Part shown: positions 52,544 to 62,049 of the stretch, piece by piece | Numbering within the stretch: the stretch's first letter is position 1 | How the letters are laid out: every line of letters starts with the position of its first letter | From: CAZYBO01 sp964645205 | GTDB lineage: Bacteria; Pseudomonadota; Alphaproteobacteria; Rickettsiales; SXRF01 | Assembly: GCA_964645205.1 (NCBI GenBank) | Contig: CAZYBO010000008.1 | Location: 1-64,000, forward strand | Reading direction: 5' to 3' | Length of the DNA: 64,000 bases | The notes under the pieces: generated by a model | Told to the model about the DNA's origin: nothing | What the model saw: the letters and a program-made list of their open reading frames with translations, nothing else | Databases searched by the model: none | Translations under genes and position numbers: made by a program

Positions 52544-53703
52544 ACTTTACCCCCGCACTTCCCTACCCCACCCTCGCCAATGAAAACCTTGTCGATGTGC
52601 TGCGGCTGATCCGCACGCTCAATGTCGGCCCCGTTACGTTTTTCCATCTCATCCGGCGGTTCGGCAGCGCGCAGAAAGCGCTGGCGGCATTGCCGGAGCT
52701 TTCGCTGCGCGGTGGCCGCCGCATGCCGCTGGCGCCTTACAGCAAGTCGGAAGCGGAAAAAGAGATCGACACCGTACGCAAATTCGGCGCGCAGATGGTG
52801 ATGTACGGCTCGCCGGAATATCCGAAACTGTTGCAGACGATCAGCGACCCGCCGCCGGTTATCACGGTTTCAGGCCACGCGCATCTGTGGGAAAATAAAG
52901 ATTCCATCGCCATGGTCGGCGCGCGCAACGCCAGCGCGAACAACTGCAATTTCGCGGAGCGCTTAAGCGGCGAGCTGGGCGAATCGGGGCTTACCATCGT
53001 CTCCGGACTCGCGCGCGGCATCGATTCCTATGTGCATAAAGGTTCGCTGAAAACAGGAACCGTGGCCGTCATCGCGGGCGGTATCGACAATATCTATCCG
53101 CCGGAAAACAAGGCGTTGTATCAGCAAATACGCGAGTCCGGCGCGATCATCACTGAGCAGCCTTTCGGCGCCATCCCGTTCAGCGGCGCGTTCCCCGGCC
53201 GCAACCGCATCATCGCCGCCATGAGCTTAGGCACGGTGGTGATGGAGGCCTCGCCGCGCTCCGGCTCGCTGATCACCGCACGCTTCGCCGCAGAAAACGG
53301 ACGCGAAGTGTTCGCCGTGCCCGGCTCGCCGCTCGACCCGCGCGCACGCGGCTGCAACCAACTGTTGCGCGAGGGCGCTACGATGGTGGAAAGCGCCAGC
53401 GACGTGCTGCGCGAAATCACCCGCCTGCGCAACCGCTCCATGCATGAATTGCCGCCGGTTTCCTATACGACCGACGCGAACGAACGCGAGGCGGACGAAT
53501 CCGACCTTGCCATTACCCGCCGGAATATCTTCGATAAAATCGGCCTCATACCGGTTTCGATTGACGAATTGATCGAACAGTGCGAAACCTCTGCGTCAGT
53601 CGTATTAACGGTTGTGCTGGAACTTGAACTGGCAGGAAAACTTCGTCGCGGGTCTGGAAATACCGTGGCGCTTGCCGTCGATCTCGATCAGGAAGTAGCA
53701 TAA
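52540..53703 (+). CDS. dprA: DNA-processing protein DprA
   Basis: 387 residues. The Rossmann-like core shows MVGARNASANN, TIVSGLARGIDSYVHKGSLKTG, VIAGGIDNIYPPENKALY, EASPRSGSLITARFAA and VFAVPGSPLDPRARG. An N-terminal SAM-like domain and C-terminal winged-helix domain complete it. It loads RecA on incoming single-stranded DNA during transformation. The plsY-dprA-topA order is common in alphaproteobacteria. Confidence 0.95.
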   Translation: MNFTPALPYPTLANENLVDVLRLIRTLNVGPVTFFHLIRRFGSAQKALAALPELSLRGGRRMPLAPYSKSEAEKEIDTVRKFGAQMVMYGSPEYPKLLQTISDPPPVITVSGHAHLWENKDSIAMVGARNASANNCNFAERLSGELGESGLTIVSGLARGIDSYVHKGSLKTGTVAVIAGGIDNIYPPENKALYQQIRESGAIITEQPFGAIPFSGAFPGRNRIIAAMSLGTVVMEASPRSGSLITARFAAENGREVFAVPGSPLDPRARGCNQLLREGATMVESASDVLREITRLRNRSMHELPPVSYTTDANEREADESDLAITRRNIFDKIGLIPVSIDELIEQCETSASVVLTVVLELELAGKLRRGSGNTVALAVDLDQEVA

Positions 53704-53734
53704 TTATCCCACGGGATCATAGAGGATATATAGA

Positions 53735-56278
53735 GTGAATGTAGTCGTCGTCGAATCGCCCGCCAAAGCTAAAACCATCAATAAATATCTGGGCAAGGAT
53801 TATCAGGTATTCGCCTCGTTCGGCCACGTGCGCGACCTGCCGCCCAAAGACGGCTCGGTGCGTCCCGACGAAGATTTCGCCATCACCTATGAGGTGGACG
53901 CGGATGCGAAAAAACACCTCTCCGTCATCGCCAAAGCGGTCAAAGACGCCGACAGCCTCTACCTCGCAACCGATCCTGACCGCGAAGGGGAAGCGATCTC
54001 TTGGCACGTGCTGGAAGCGCTGAAAGCCAGCCGCGCCATCCATAAAAAGCTCATCGTGCACCGCGTCACCTTCGACGAAATCACCAAGAAAGCGATTACC
54101 GAAGCCTTCTCGAAACCGCGCGAGATCGATATGGATCTGGTCAACGCGCAGCAGGCGCGCCGCGCGCTCGATTACCTCGTGGGCTTCACCCTGTCGCCGG
54201 TTCTGTGGCGCAAGCTGCCGGGCAGCAAATCGGCCGGGCGCGTGCAGTCGGTGGCGTTGCGCCTCGTATGCGAACGTGACGACGAAATCGAAAAATTCGT
54301 CAGCCGCGAATATTGGGATATTAAAGCCGCGCTGGTGTCCGAAGCGAAGAATACGATCAATGCGCGCCTGATCGAATATAAGGGTGAGAAGCTCGAAAAA
54401 TTCTCGATCACCGACGGCAAAACCGCCAACAAAATCGTCGATGAGCTGCGCAAGAAAACCTACGCGGTCGCAACCGTGGACGCCAAGCAGGTGCGCCGCC
54501 ACCCCGCGCCGCCGTTTACCACCTCCACCCTGCAGCAGGAAGCCGCGCGCAAATGCGGTTTCGGCGCGAAGAAAACCATGCAGATCGCGCAGAAACTCTA
54601 TGAGGCTGGCGACATCACCTATATGCGTACCGACGGCGTAACCGTCTCAAAAGATGCGATCGACGCGGCGCGGGGCTATATCGGCAAAACGTTCGGTGAC
54701 AGTTTTGTGCCCGGCTCGCCGCGCCTCTATAAAGCCAAAACCAAGAACGCGCAGGAAGCGCACGAAGCCATCCGCCCCACCGACGTGCAGCGTACACCCG
54801 AACGCGCCGCCGCCTCGCTCGACGGCGAACAGCTTGCGCTCTACGAACTGATCTGGAAACGCTTAGTGGCCAGCCAGATGGAAAGCGCCGTATACGACCA
54901 GACCACGGTGGACATCACGTCAAATGACAAGCAGGCGACATTGCGCGCCACCGGTTCGGTAGTGAAATTTGAAGGCTTCCTGAAACTCTATCAGGAAGGC
55001 AGCGACGACGATAAGGGCGAAGACGACATGCAGGCGCGCCTGCCCGCGCTCAAGCCGGAAGAAAAGCTGGATGCCAAGGAAATCACGCCTGAGCAGCACT
55101 TCACCGAACCGCCGCCGCGCTATTCGGAAGCAAGCCTCGTCAAGCGCCTCGAAGAACTCGGCATCGGCCGCCCTTCCACCTATGCATCGATCATTTCGGT
55201 GCTGCAGGATCGCGGGTATGTGCGACTGGAGAAAAAACGCTTCATCGCCGAATCGCTGGGACGTTTGGTAAACGCGTTCCTCGTCAGCTTTTTCGAGCGC
55301 TACGTGCAATATGATTTCACCGCCGACTTAGAAAGCAAACTCGACGACGTATCCGCCGGCGAGAGGGAGTGGAAAACCGTGCTGCGTGAATTCTGGGACG
55401 ATTTCATCGTCAAGATCGAAGAAAGCAAAACGCTGAAAGTCACCGACGTGCTCGACGCGCTCGATACGCTGCTGGCAGGCTATGCGTTCGGCGCAGGCAA
55501 AGACGGCAAAGACCCGCGCGCATGCCCCGCCTGCGCTAAAGGCAAGCTCGGCTTGAAGATCGGTCGTTTCGGCCCGTATATCGCCTGCTCCGCGTATCCT
55601 GAGTGCAACCACAAAATGCAGATCGGCGACCATGCGAACGAAAACGCCGAAGGCGGTGCGGAAGGCGGCCTGAAGTTCCCCAAGGCGCTGGGCAGCGACC
55701 CGGTGAGCGCGCAGGACGTATCGCTACGCAAAGGCCCGTATGGTGCGTATGTGCAGATGGGCGACAGCAAAACGCCCAAGCGTGTGAGCCTGCTCAAAGG
55801 CATGAGGGCGGAGGACATCACGCTCGACATCGCACTGGCGCTCTTATCCCTGCCGCGCGAACTCGGGGCGCATCCCGACACCGGCAAACCGGTGGTCGCT
55901 AATAACGGAAAATTCGGTCCTTATCTTGTGCATGACGGCAAGTTCACTTCCCTTCCCGCCAGCGAGGACGTACTCACCATCGGCATCAACCGCGCCATCG
56001 ACGTGATGGCCAACGCGCCCGCCAAAGGCGCGAGCAGCGCCACGCCGCTGCGCGTGCTCGGCGAACACCCCACCGACAAAGCGCCGGTCGCATTGTTCAA
56101 GGGCAAGTACGGCCCCTACATTAAGCACGGAAAAATCAACGCACCGTTCCCCAAGGGCGGCTCCATCGAGAAATTCACGCTGGAGGACGCGCTGCCGTTG
56201 CTGGCCGCACGCGCTGAATCCGCGCCAAAGAAACCGGTGCGCAAATCGAAATCGCCCGCACGGAAAAAAGCAGGATAA
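53735..56278 (+). CDS. topA: DNA topoisomerase I
   Basis: 847 residues from a GTG with GAGG upstream; it begins MNVVVVESPAKAKTI. The Toprim domain holds E8 and the DPDREGEAISWH stretch. The catalytic Tyr is Y296 in YMRTDGVTVS. The C-terminus has one four-cysteine zinc ribbon (CPACAKGKLGLKIG...CSAYPEC) plus topoisomerase C-terminal repeats with FGPYL and YGPYIK patterns, and a basic tail. It relaxes negative supercoils. Confidence 0.97.
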   Translation: MNVVVVESPAKAKTINKYLGKDYQVFASFGHVRDLPPKDGSVRPDEDFAITYEVDADAKKHLSVIAKAVKDADSLYLATDPDREGEAISWHVLEALKASRAIHKKLIVHRVTFDEITKKAITEAFSKPREIDMDLVNAQQARRALDYLVGFTLSPVLWRKLPGSKSAGRVQSVALRLVCERDDEIEKFVSREYWDIKAALVSEAKNTINARLIEYKGEKLEKFSITDGKTANKIVDELRKKTYAVATVDAKQVRRHPAPPFTTSTLQQEAARKCGFGAKKTMQIAQKLYEAGDITYMRTDGVTVSKDAIDAARGYIGKTFGDSFVPGSPRLYKAKTKNAQEAHEAIRPTDVQRTPERAAASLDGEQLALYELIWKRLVASQMESAVYDQTTVDITSNDKQATLRATGSVVKFEGFLKLYQEGSDDDKGEDDMQARLPALKPEEKLDAKEITPEQHFTEPPPRYSEASLVKRLEELGIGRPSTYASIISVLQDRGYVRLEKKRFIAESLGRLVNAFLVSFFERYVQYDFTADLESKLDDVSAGEREWKTVLREFWDDFIVKIEESKTLKVTDVLDALDTLLAGYAFGAGKDGKDPRACPACAKGKLGLKIGRFGPYIACSAYPECNHKMQIGDHANENAEGGAEGGLKFPKALGSDPVSAQDVSLRKGPYGAYVQMGDSKTPKRVSLLKGMRAEDITLDIALALLSLPRELGAHPDTGKPVVANNGKFGPYLVHDGKFTSLPASEDVLTIGINRAIDVMANAPAKGASSATPLRVLGEHPTDKAPVALFKGKYGPYIKHGKINAPFPKGGSIEKFTLEDALPLLAARAESAPKKPVRKSKSPARKKAG

Positions 56279-56301
56279 GTTTTGACGGAAAGGATCGCCC
56301 G

Positions 56302-56598
56302 ATGAGCAAAGCACGTATCTTCCAGCCCGACAAAAACGCCATGCAATCCGGCAAGGCCAAAACCGGCCAGTGGATTCTGGAATTCGTGCAGGGCACGCCC
56401 AATTTCGTGGATAATCTCATGGGCTGGAACGGCATGACCGACACCAATCAGGAAATCCGCCTCACCTTCCCTACCCCCGATGCCGCCGTTGCGTACGCAA
56501 AGCGTGAAGGCATCCCTTACGAAGTCCTGCCGTCCAAGCGACGCAAGACCGTAACCAAAGCCTACGCAGATAATTTCAAGTCGGATAAGCGACTGTAA
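56302..56598 (+). CDS. NDUFS4-like complex I accessory subunit
   Basis: 98 residues, cytoplasmic. ARIFQPDKNAMQSGKAKTGQWILEF, WNGMTDTNQEIRLTFPTPDAAVAYA and KRRKTVTKAYADNFKSDK match the ETC complex I subunit conserved region of NDUFS4. In mitochondria it stabilises the NADH-binding module; the alphaproteobacterial homolog is thought to serve the same complex. AAGGA lies eight bases before the ATG. Confidence 0.92.
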   Translation: MSKARIFQPDKNAMQSGKAKTGQWILEFVQGTPNFVDNLMGWNGMTDTNQEIRLTFPTPDAAVAYAKREGIPYEVLPSKRRKTVTKAYADNFKSDKRL

Positions 56599-56639
56599 TA
56601 CAGCAAACTATTTCCATCGCATTGTCACAATTCCGTAAC

Positions 56640-56668
56640 TTGTTATGGCATGCCAGTTGCGCTACAAT
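56640..56668 (+). promoter_or_regulatory. sigma70-type promoter ahead of the DUF2610 gene
   Basis: TTGTTA (56640-56645) and TACAAT (56663-56668) are separated by 17 bases. Each matches consensus at four or five of six positions. The start would be near 56675, giving a leader of about 40 bases before the ATG at 56714. Confidence 0.55.
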
Positions 56669-56713
56669 GATTTCGTTGTCTAGCCTATTGAGATTTTAGG
56701 AGTATTTTTCATT

Positions 56714-56986
56714 ATGAAACGCTTCACCGTCCCGTGCGATTTCAGCGGCACCAAATACCCGTTCCACGTCTATGTCGGCGAACCGCACCCGCAGCGCCAC
56801 CCGTTGCAACATCAGGCATGGTGGCTGTCGGCCATCCGCGGCGGCACGATTCCGCAGGAGGTGATGGACAGTTTCGAGCGCCTGCACAAGATCGCGCTGG
56901 AAAACAACGTTTCGTTCGAAGACCTCTGCGTGTATGCGCTGGGCACGGCCGCAGCGGAAGAAGGCAAGCCGATACAGGTGCAGTAA
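56714..56986 (+). CDS. DUF2610 family protein
   Basis: 90 residues. VPCDFSGTKYPFHVYVGEPHP, the RGGTIPQEVMDSFERLHKIALENNVSFEDLC region (about 42-72) and YALGTAAAEE match the DUF2610 family, known to me mainly from Rickettsiales. Function is unknown. There is no signal or membrane segment. It has its own likely promoter and AGGAG eleven bases upstream, and may be co-transcribed with the large gene 18 bases on. Confidence 0.82.
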   Translation: MKRFTVPCDFSGTKYPFHVYVGEPHPQRHPLQHQAWWLSAIRGGTIPQEVMDSFERLHKIALENNVSFEDLCVYALGTAAAEEGKPIQVQ

Positions 56987-57004
56987 GCACATTTCAGGAT
57001 CGTA

Positions 57005-59317
57005 ATGGCACGTAACCGGAACTCCAACGACAGCAACCGCGACGGCATCGACGATAATTTCGATGGCGCGCCCGGGAGCAATACGGCCAGCCGTTCCTAC
57101 AGCGAAACCTATGACAGGCGCGGGGAAACCGAATATACCAACAAGCTGGAAACCGCCAACCAGCTTCAGGAAGCGAGCCTGCGCGCCGAACTCGCCGAAG
57201 CGCTCGAGCAAAACGCGATGCTGGGTGCGCGCAATGTGCATTTTTTCCCCAGCGTCGGCAATTTCGTTATCCCGAACGAAAATACATGGGCTGCCCATGT
57301 GGAGATCGTCCGCGACAAGGATTGCATGCTGTGCTTCGATCCCAATAAGTTCGTCTATTTCGACAAGATCATCGCCGATAAGCTCGGCAAGCGCGAACTG
57401 TTCGACCCCACACATCCCGATTACGCGAAATATGAAGGGCTGCGCACGAACATCGCCGTGCTGCGTAACGATATTATCGGCATCTACCTCAAGGACGGGT
57501 CGTTCGATCCGGGCGACGAGCAATATATCCCCAAATTCGCCAGCGTCGCCACCGCGCTGGGCAATGCGCTCGCCAGCGATACGTGGTTCAAGCGCCCCTT
57601 CCTGAAATCCATGAATCTCGATGTCGCTAATGTCGAAGGCGTGGGCGCCGCCGAAATGTACAAGCACCTGCTCGAGATACAGGACAAGCCGATCGGCAGG
57701 CCGATGCAACCCTTCAAGGATGCATTCAACGCCGCCCTCCATATTCCCGACCACACATGGGGATTGCCGCCGCTGGAAGAGACCCCGTTCAGCCCCGCAG
57801 GGCTTTCCGCGCCACCCCCGCGCAGGCAGGGCAACGGCACAGGTGCGCCGCAACGCGCACGCGCAGGCGACGAGCACGGACGCCTTGTCAGCGCCAGCAC
57901 CGGCCTTGCGCGCACCGCAGGCAAGCTGCACTCACCCGATGCGCTGGAAGCCCCCGTGCGCGAAGCCTCCGTCGATGAGGCGCGCAAAATATTGCGCTGG
58001 CTGCGCAACCTGCAACATACCGACCGCGACATGGAACGCTGGCTCGATGAAGGCGATCTGCCGGTACAAACCGCAAAAGCCGAAGCCGTAGCACGGCTGG
58101 TAGAAATCTATGCCGGGCAGTTGAAAGAAGCGGCGGCGAAATATCCCGACATTCTGCGTGAAAGCATCATTACCGACGCGGGCGGCGCAAGCGGCGCGGC
58201 CTCCTTCGCGCTCGCCATGCACAGCCTGAATGCGCTGCCAGACGGTCACCCCGGCATCGCGCATCTGGAAACGCTGATGGACGCTATGCCGCCTGCATGG
58301 GAACAACGCATCACCCAACCCACCGACCGGCTGCTCGACATGCTGGAAATGGGCATCAGCCGCACGGCAGGCATCGCCGTGGGCGAAACGACGCCAACCG
58401 ACCGCCTCGTGCGTGCGGGCGAGCGCACCGCACGCAACGCCTACGCGCTGCGTTCCGTGGATACGATGCAGCCCCCTGCCCGCGAAGAATCCATCGAGCT
58501 GGCGCGCGAAATTCTGCGCAGGCTCAAACATATGGGGTTCGCCGATAAGAACCTTGCGGAACTGATCGACCACGCTAAGCCGGAAGACAAAGCCGCGCTT
58601 GCGGAAAAAGTGGGCGATGCGGTGGAAGCCTACAGCCACCTGATCGCGGAAGCCGCGCAGGAAAATCCGGCCATCGCACAGGATCAGGCGGTCAAGGACG
58701 CAGGCAACGCCGCAGGCCAGTTCGCCCACGCCATCAAGCTGATGGCCGCCAAGGAAATGCCGGGCAGCATCGCAGCCGCGCAGCAGATTTCCGCCGACGC
58801 CGCGCAGATGCCTGAAGAGTGGAAAGGCATGCAGAACCACACGGTCGACCGCCTGCTCAAGAGCATGGAAGGCGGGCTGGAGAAAGCCGTCGGCGAGTTG
58901 GAAACGCAACAACAGCAATCGCAGGAACAGCAGGAAGAAACGCAACAAGCCGCAGATACCGCGTTGCAGGATCAGTCGCACCGCAGGCGCAGGCGCCGCA
59001 GGAGTTCACGCTCCGGTGCGGGCGGAGCCAAGCAGCAGAAACAGCATCTCGACATGACCGCCGACGACGTGATCTTGAATCAGGGACGTTTCCGCGAGGC
59101 GAAAAAAGTCGAAGGACAGGCAGCGTTCCAAGGACTCAAGGCCGAAGACCTCGCCACTGTGAAAGCCCTTGGCGGTAAACTCAAAGGTATCGGCAAACAA
59201 GCCGCCAATACCACCGTTTCCGCCACCGATAAAATCGCGCCCGACGATAAGGGCTTCGCCGCACGCAGCACCGACAAGGACACCAGGAAAAAAGACGGCC
59301 CTACGCTTGGGGCGTAA
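57005..59317 (+). CDS. large uncharacterised protein with tandem repeats and Arg-rich stretch
   Basis: 770 residues, not recognised. The N-terminal about 250 residues contain a helical and acidic start (RDGIDDNFDGAPG) and a possible folded domain (90-205). A Pro/Arg linker follows (260-300). Two homologous blocks of about 140 residues cover 318-455 and 491-631: each has a helical EASVDEARKILRWLRNL / EESIELAREILRRLKHM start and a TDRLLDML / VDRLLKSM end. A Gln-rich stretch (634-648), an Arg run (660-666) and a basic tail end it. No signal or membrane helix. Confidence 0.7.
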   Translation: MARNRNSNDSNRDGIDDNFDGAPGSNTASRSYSETYDRRGETEYTNKLETANQLQEASLRAELAEALEQNAMLGARNVHFFPSVGNFVIPNENTWAAHVEIVRDKDCMLCFDPNKFVYFDKIIADKLGKRELFDPTHPDYAKYEGLRTNIAVLRNDIIGIYLKDGSFDPGDEQYIPKFASVATALGNALASDTWFKRPFLKSMNLDVANVEGVGAAEMYKHLLEIQDKPIGRPMQPFKDAFNAALHIPDHTWGLPPLEETPFSPAGLSAPPPRRQGNGTGAPQRARAGDEHGRLVSASTGLARTAGKLHSPDALEAPVREASVDEARKILRWLRNLQHTDRDMERWLDEGDLPVQTAKAEAVARLVEIYAGQLKEAAAKYPDILRESIITDAGGASGAASFALAMHSLNALPDGHPGIAHLETLMDAMPPAWEQRITQPTDRLLDMLEMGISRTAGIAVGETTPTDRLVRAGERTARNAYALRSVDTMQPPAREESIELAREILRRLKHMGFADKNLAELIDHAKPEDKAALAEKVGDAVEAYSHLIAEAAQENPAIAQDQAVKDAGNAAGQFAHAIKLMAAKEMPGSIAAAQQISADAAQMPEEWKGMQNHTVDRLLKSMEGGLEKAVGELETQQQQSQEQQEETQQAADTALQDQSHRRRRRRRSSRSGAGGAKQQKQHLDMTADDVILNQGRFREAKKVEGQAAFQGLKAEDLATVKALGGKLKGIGKQAANTTVSATDKIAPDDKGFAARSTDKDTRKKDGPTLGA

Positions 59318-59609
59318 AGCCGATTTTGCACTCGGGACAGTGTGAAGGAAGCGCGAGCCCCTGCCTGCGCCGTATAAACAGCTTACAGCCGCAGCGTGGG
59401 CATTTTCCCGACAATAGGTGTATCGACGACAGCAGAAATAAAATACCCACCACCACCATAGCGGCAACGTTTTGGTCATCGCCGGGCAGGGTTCCCACCG
59501 CGCCGGACGCCGATACGAACAGCACGGCGATCATGAGTGCGACGAACAGCCTGCGAGCACGCCTCTGCCAGTTTACGAGCTTTATATATTCTTCGCCGTT
59601 GATATGCAT
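59301..59609 (-). CDS. small membrane protein with zinc ribbon
   Basis: 102 residues. Two hydrophobic segments (LFVALMIAVLFVSASGA and MVVVGILFLLSSIHLL) are followed by a CPRCGCKLF...CPECKIGF zinc ribbon. The layout suggests an integral inner-membrane protein with the ribbon on one side. Its end overlaps the large repeat protein gene by 17 bases, tail to tail. Not otherwise recognised. The start may be at a later codon. Confidence 0.6.
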   Translation of the reverse strand: MHINGEEYIKLVNWQRRARRLFVALMIAVLFVSASGAVGTLPGDDQNVAAMVVVGILFLLSSIHLLSGKCPRCGCKLFIRRRQGLALPSHCPECKIGFTPQA

Positions 59610-59615
59610 GGCCTG

Positions 59616-60914
59616 CTACAGGCTCATGTCCTCATACACCTTCTGGTCGAACGTGCCTTCCGACTTATCCACGATCACGGTAATCACCGAATCGCCGGTG
59701 ATGTTCACCGTGGTGCGCAGCATGTCGAGGATGCGGTCTACGCCAGCGATCAGTGCGATGCCGTCCAGCGGCAGGCCGACCGAGGTGAGCACCATGCCCA
59801 TCATAATCAGCGAACCGCCGGGAATGCCGGCTGCGCCGATCGAGCCGAGCGTGGCGGTGAGGATCAGGATGAAGTAATGGTGCGTGTCGATGGGGATATG
59901 GTAGAGCTGCGAGAAGAACAGCGCGCAGATGCCAAGATAGATCGCCGTGCCGTCCATGTTGATGGAAGCGCCCAGCGGAAGTACGAACGAGGTGTTGCTT
60001 TTGGACACGCCGATACGCTCGTTGACCACACGCATGGCGGTCGAAAGCGTCGCTTTGCTTGAGCTGGTGGAAAACGCCAGCGCCTGCGGCTCAAGCATTT
60101 TCTTGTAGAAGGGCATGGGCGACATGCGGCAGAACACCATCACCATCACGCCAAACAGCAGGTACTGCGTGAACAGCGCGCCGAACACCACCAGCACCAG
60201 CTTCACCAGCAGGAACAGGATGCCAACGCCCTGCGTGCCCACCACCCACGCGATCAGCGCGAATACGCCGTAAGGCGAGAACTGCACGATCATTTCGATG
60301 AGGCGGAACATGGCGAACGCGGCCGCATGGCACAGCTCGATCACCGGCTTGGTTTTCTCGCGGGTTTTATTCAGCGTAATCGCGAGGAAGATCGCAAACA
60401 CCACCACTTGCAGAATATGGTCGTTCGCCATCGCGGTGAAAATATTGGTCGGCACGATGTCGATGAGCATCTTGATGATGCTGATCGGCTCGGCGGGCTT
60501 GGCAGCTCCGGCTGCGCTTCCCACGCGCGATTGCAGTTCGTTGAGGTCAACGCCCACACCCGGCTGGAACACATGCGCGAACAGCAGGCCGATGCACACG
60601 GCGAACGCGCCGGTCATCAGATAGGCGCCCACGGCTTTGACGCCCACGCGCTTGAATGCATCCTGATCCGTCATATTGGTGATACCGAAAATCAGCGCGA
60701 AGAAAATAAGCGGAACGACCACCATTTTAATCAGGTTGATGAACACCGTGCCCACGGGCTTGATGTAATCGGTGAGTATGGTCTTGCCGTCCACACCCAG
60801 CGGGTTGTCGGCCTGAAGCGGCCCGACGAGGAAGCCGAAGCCGATGCCAAGTGCAAGACCCAGCAATACGCGGAACCAGAGTTTCCCAAGCAGGGACTTG
60901 AACGAAATAGCCAT
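59616..60914 (-). CDS. dicarboxylate/amino acid:cation symporter (DAACS family)
   Basis: 432 residues with about eight membrane helices and the re-entrant loops of the family: a serine-rich AFSTSSSKATLS (HP1), LGASINMDGTAIY (helix 7) and AAGIPGGSLIMMGMVL (HP2). It takes up C4-dicarboxylates or glutamate/aspartate with protons or sodium. AAGGAG lies four bases before the ATG. It may be co-transcribed with the minus-strand zinc-ribbon gene downstream. Confidence 0.93.
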   Translation of the reverse strand: MAISFKSLLGKLWFRVLLGLALGIGFGFLVGPLQADNPLGVDGKTILTDYIKPVGTVFINLIKMVVVPLIFFALIFGITNMTDQDAFKRVGVKAVGAYLMTGAFAVCIGLLFAHVFQPGVGVDLNELQSRVGSAAGAAKPAEPISIIKMLIDIVPTNIFTAMANDHILQVVVFAIFLAITLNKTREKTKPVIELCHAAAFAMFRLIEMIVQFSPYGVFALIAWVVGTQGVGILFLLVKLVLVVFGALFTQYLLFGVMVMVFCRMSPMPFYKKMLEPQALAFSTSSSKATLSTAMRVVNERIGVSKSNTSFVLPLGASINMDGTAIYLGICALFFSQLYHIPIDTHHYFILILTATLGSIGAAGIPGGSLIMMGMVLTSVGLPLDGIALIAGVDRILDMLRTTVNITGDSVITVIVDKSEGTFDQKVYEDMSL

Positions 60915-60969
60915 ACTGCTCCTTAAAAAAAGGTCACGAAGAGGAGGCGTTTATAACAAACCGGGAGGC

Positions 60970-61959
60970 TTAGTCAACCAAGCCTTTTTCCTTGTAATAC
61001 CGCGCGGCGCCCGGATGCAACGGCGCAACGTCGGTATCGGACACCATGTGCTTGGCGTCAAGCGTGGCGAACACGGGATGGAGGGTCTTGAAATTATCGA
61101 GATTATCGATGACCGCTTTGACGACGCGGTAGACAACGTCCTCATCGAGATCGGAGGACGCCACGAGCACGGCCTTCACGCCGAAGGTTTTCGTATCGCG
61201 CGCGTTACCCGCATACATGCCGCCGGGAATAACCGACTGCGTGTAGAACGGATGCGCGGCGATCAGCTCTTCGATCGCAGAACCGCTGACTTCGATCAAA
61301 CGCGTTTCACATGCGGTTGTCACCTGCTGGATCGCGCCGTTGGGATGCCCGCCCGCATAGATCATAGCGTCGATCTTGCCACTGCAGAGCGCCTGCGTCT
61401 GATCGTTGGATTTCAAATCCACAACCTTGGAGAAGGTTTTATTCGTCCAGCCTTTGCGCTTCATCAACTCTTCCATGGTGGCGCGCATGCCCGAGCCCGG
61501 AGCGCCGAGATAGACGCGCTTGCCTTTGAGGTCGTCAAAGTTAGCGATCTTTGCATCTTTGCGCGCGACGACGGTAAACGGTTCCGAGTGGAGGGAGAAT
61601 ACGATGCGAAGTTTTTTATCCGCGCCGACATCGGTAAAAATTTCGCTGCCGTTATATGCGTGGTAGAGCAAATCGGACTGCACGATGCCAAGCTCGACTT
61701 CGCCCTTGCGCACCGATTCCAGATTGTTGATCGAACCGCCGGTGGATTCCACCGTGCAGCGAATGCCATGTTCCTTGCGTCCGCGATTGACCAGGCGGCA
61801 GATCGCCCCGCCCGCGGGATAGTAGACGCCGGTGACGCCTGCCGTGCCAATGGTGATGATCTTTTCAGCCGCACGTGCGGAAACCGCGAAAGAAGATTCC
61901 CCGGCAATCATCGCAACCGCGATGCCGAAGATTGCAGTGGCTTTGGCGAACATTCTCAT
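60970..61959 (-). CDS. TAXI-family TRAP transporter substrate-binding protein
   Basis: 329 residues from the ATG at 61959, chosen because AAGGG lies six to seven bases upstream; other in-frame ATGs at 61965 and 62001. A Sec signal ends near ARA. TIGTAGVTGVYYPAGGAICRLVN and TVESTGGSINNLESVRKGEVELGIVQSD are the TAXI start. It would deliver a substrate such as glutamate or another carboxylate to a TRAP permease, but no TRAP membrane subunit lies in this window. Confidence 0.92.
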   Translation of the reverse strand: MRMFAKATAIFGIAVAMIAGESSFAVSARAAEKIITIGTAGVTGVYYPAGGAICRLVNRGRKEHGIRCTVESTGGSINNLESVRKGEVELGIVQSDLLYHAYNGSEIFTDVGADKKLRIVFSLHSEPFTVVARKDAKIANFDDLKGKRVYLGAPGSGMRATMEELMKRKGWTNKTFSKVVDLKSNDQTQALCSGKIDAMIYAGGHPNGAIQQVTTACETRLIEVSGSAIEELIAAHPFYTQSVIPGGMYAGNARDTKTFGVKAVLVASSDLDEDVVYRVVKAVIDNLDNFKTLHPVFATLDAKHMVSDTDVAPLHPGAARYYKEKGLVD

Positions 61960-62049
61960 AATCATCCCTTGGATAAGTGAACGGGACGGCCAACTTAGCA
62001 AAAGGGAACGTAAAGTACAATAGCCAGATAAGAGGCGGGATTTTAGCGA

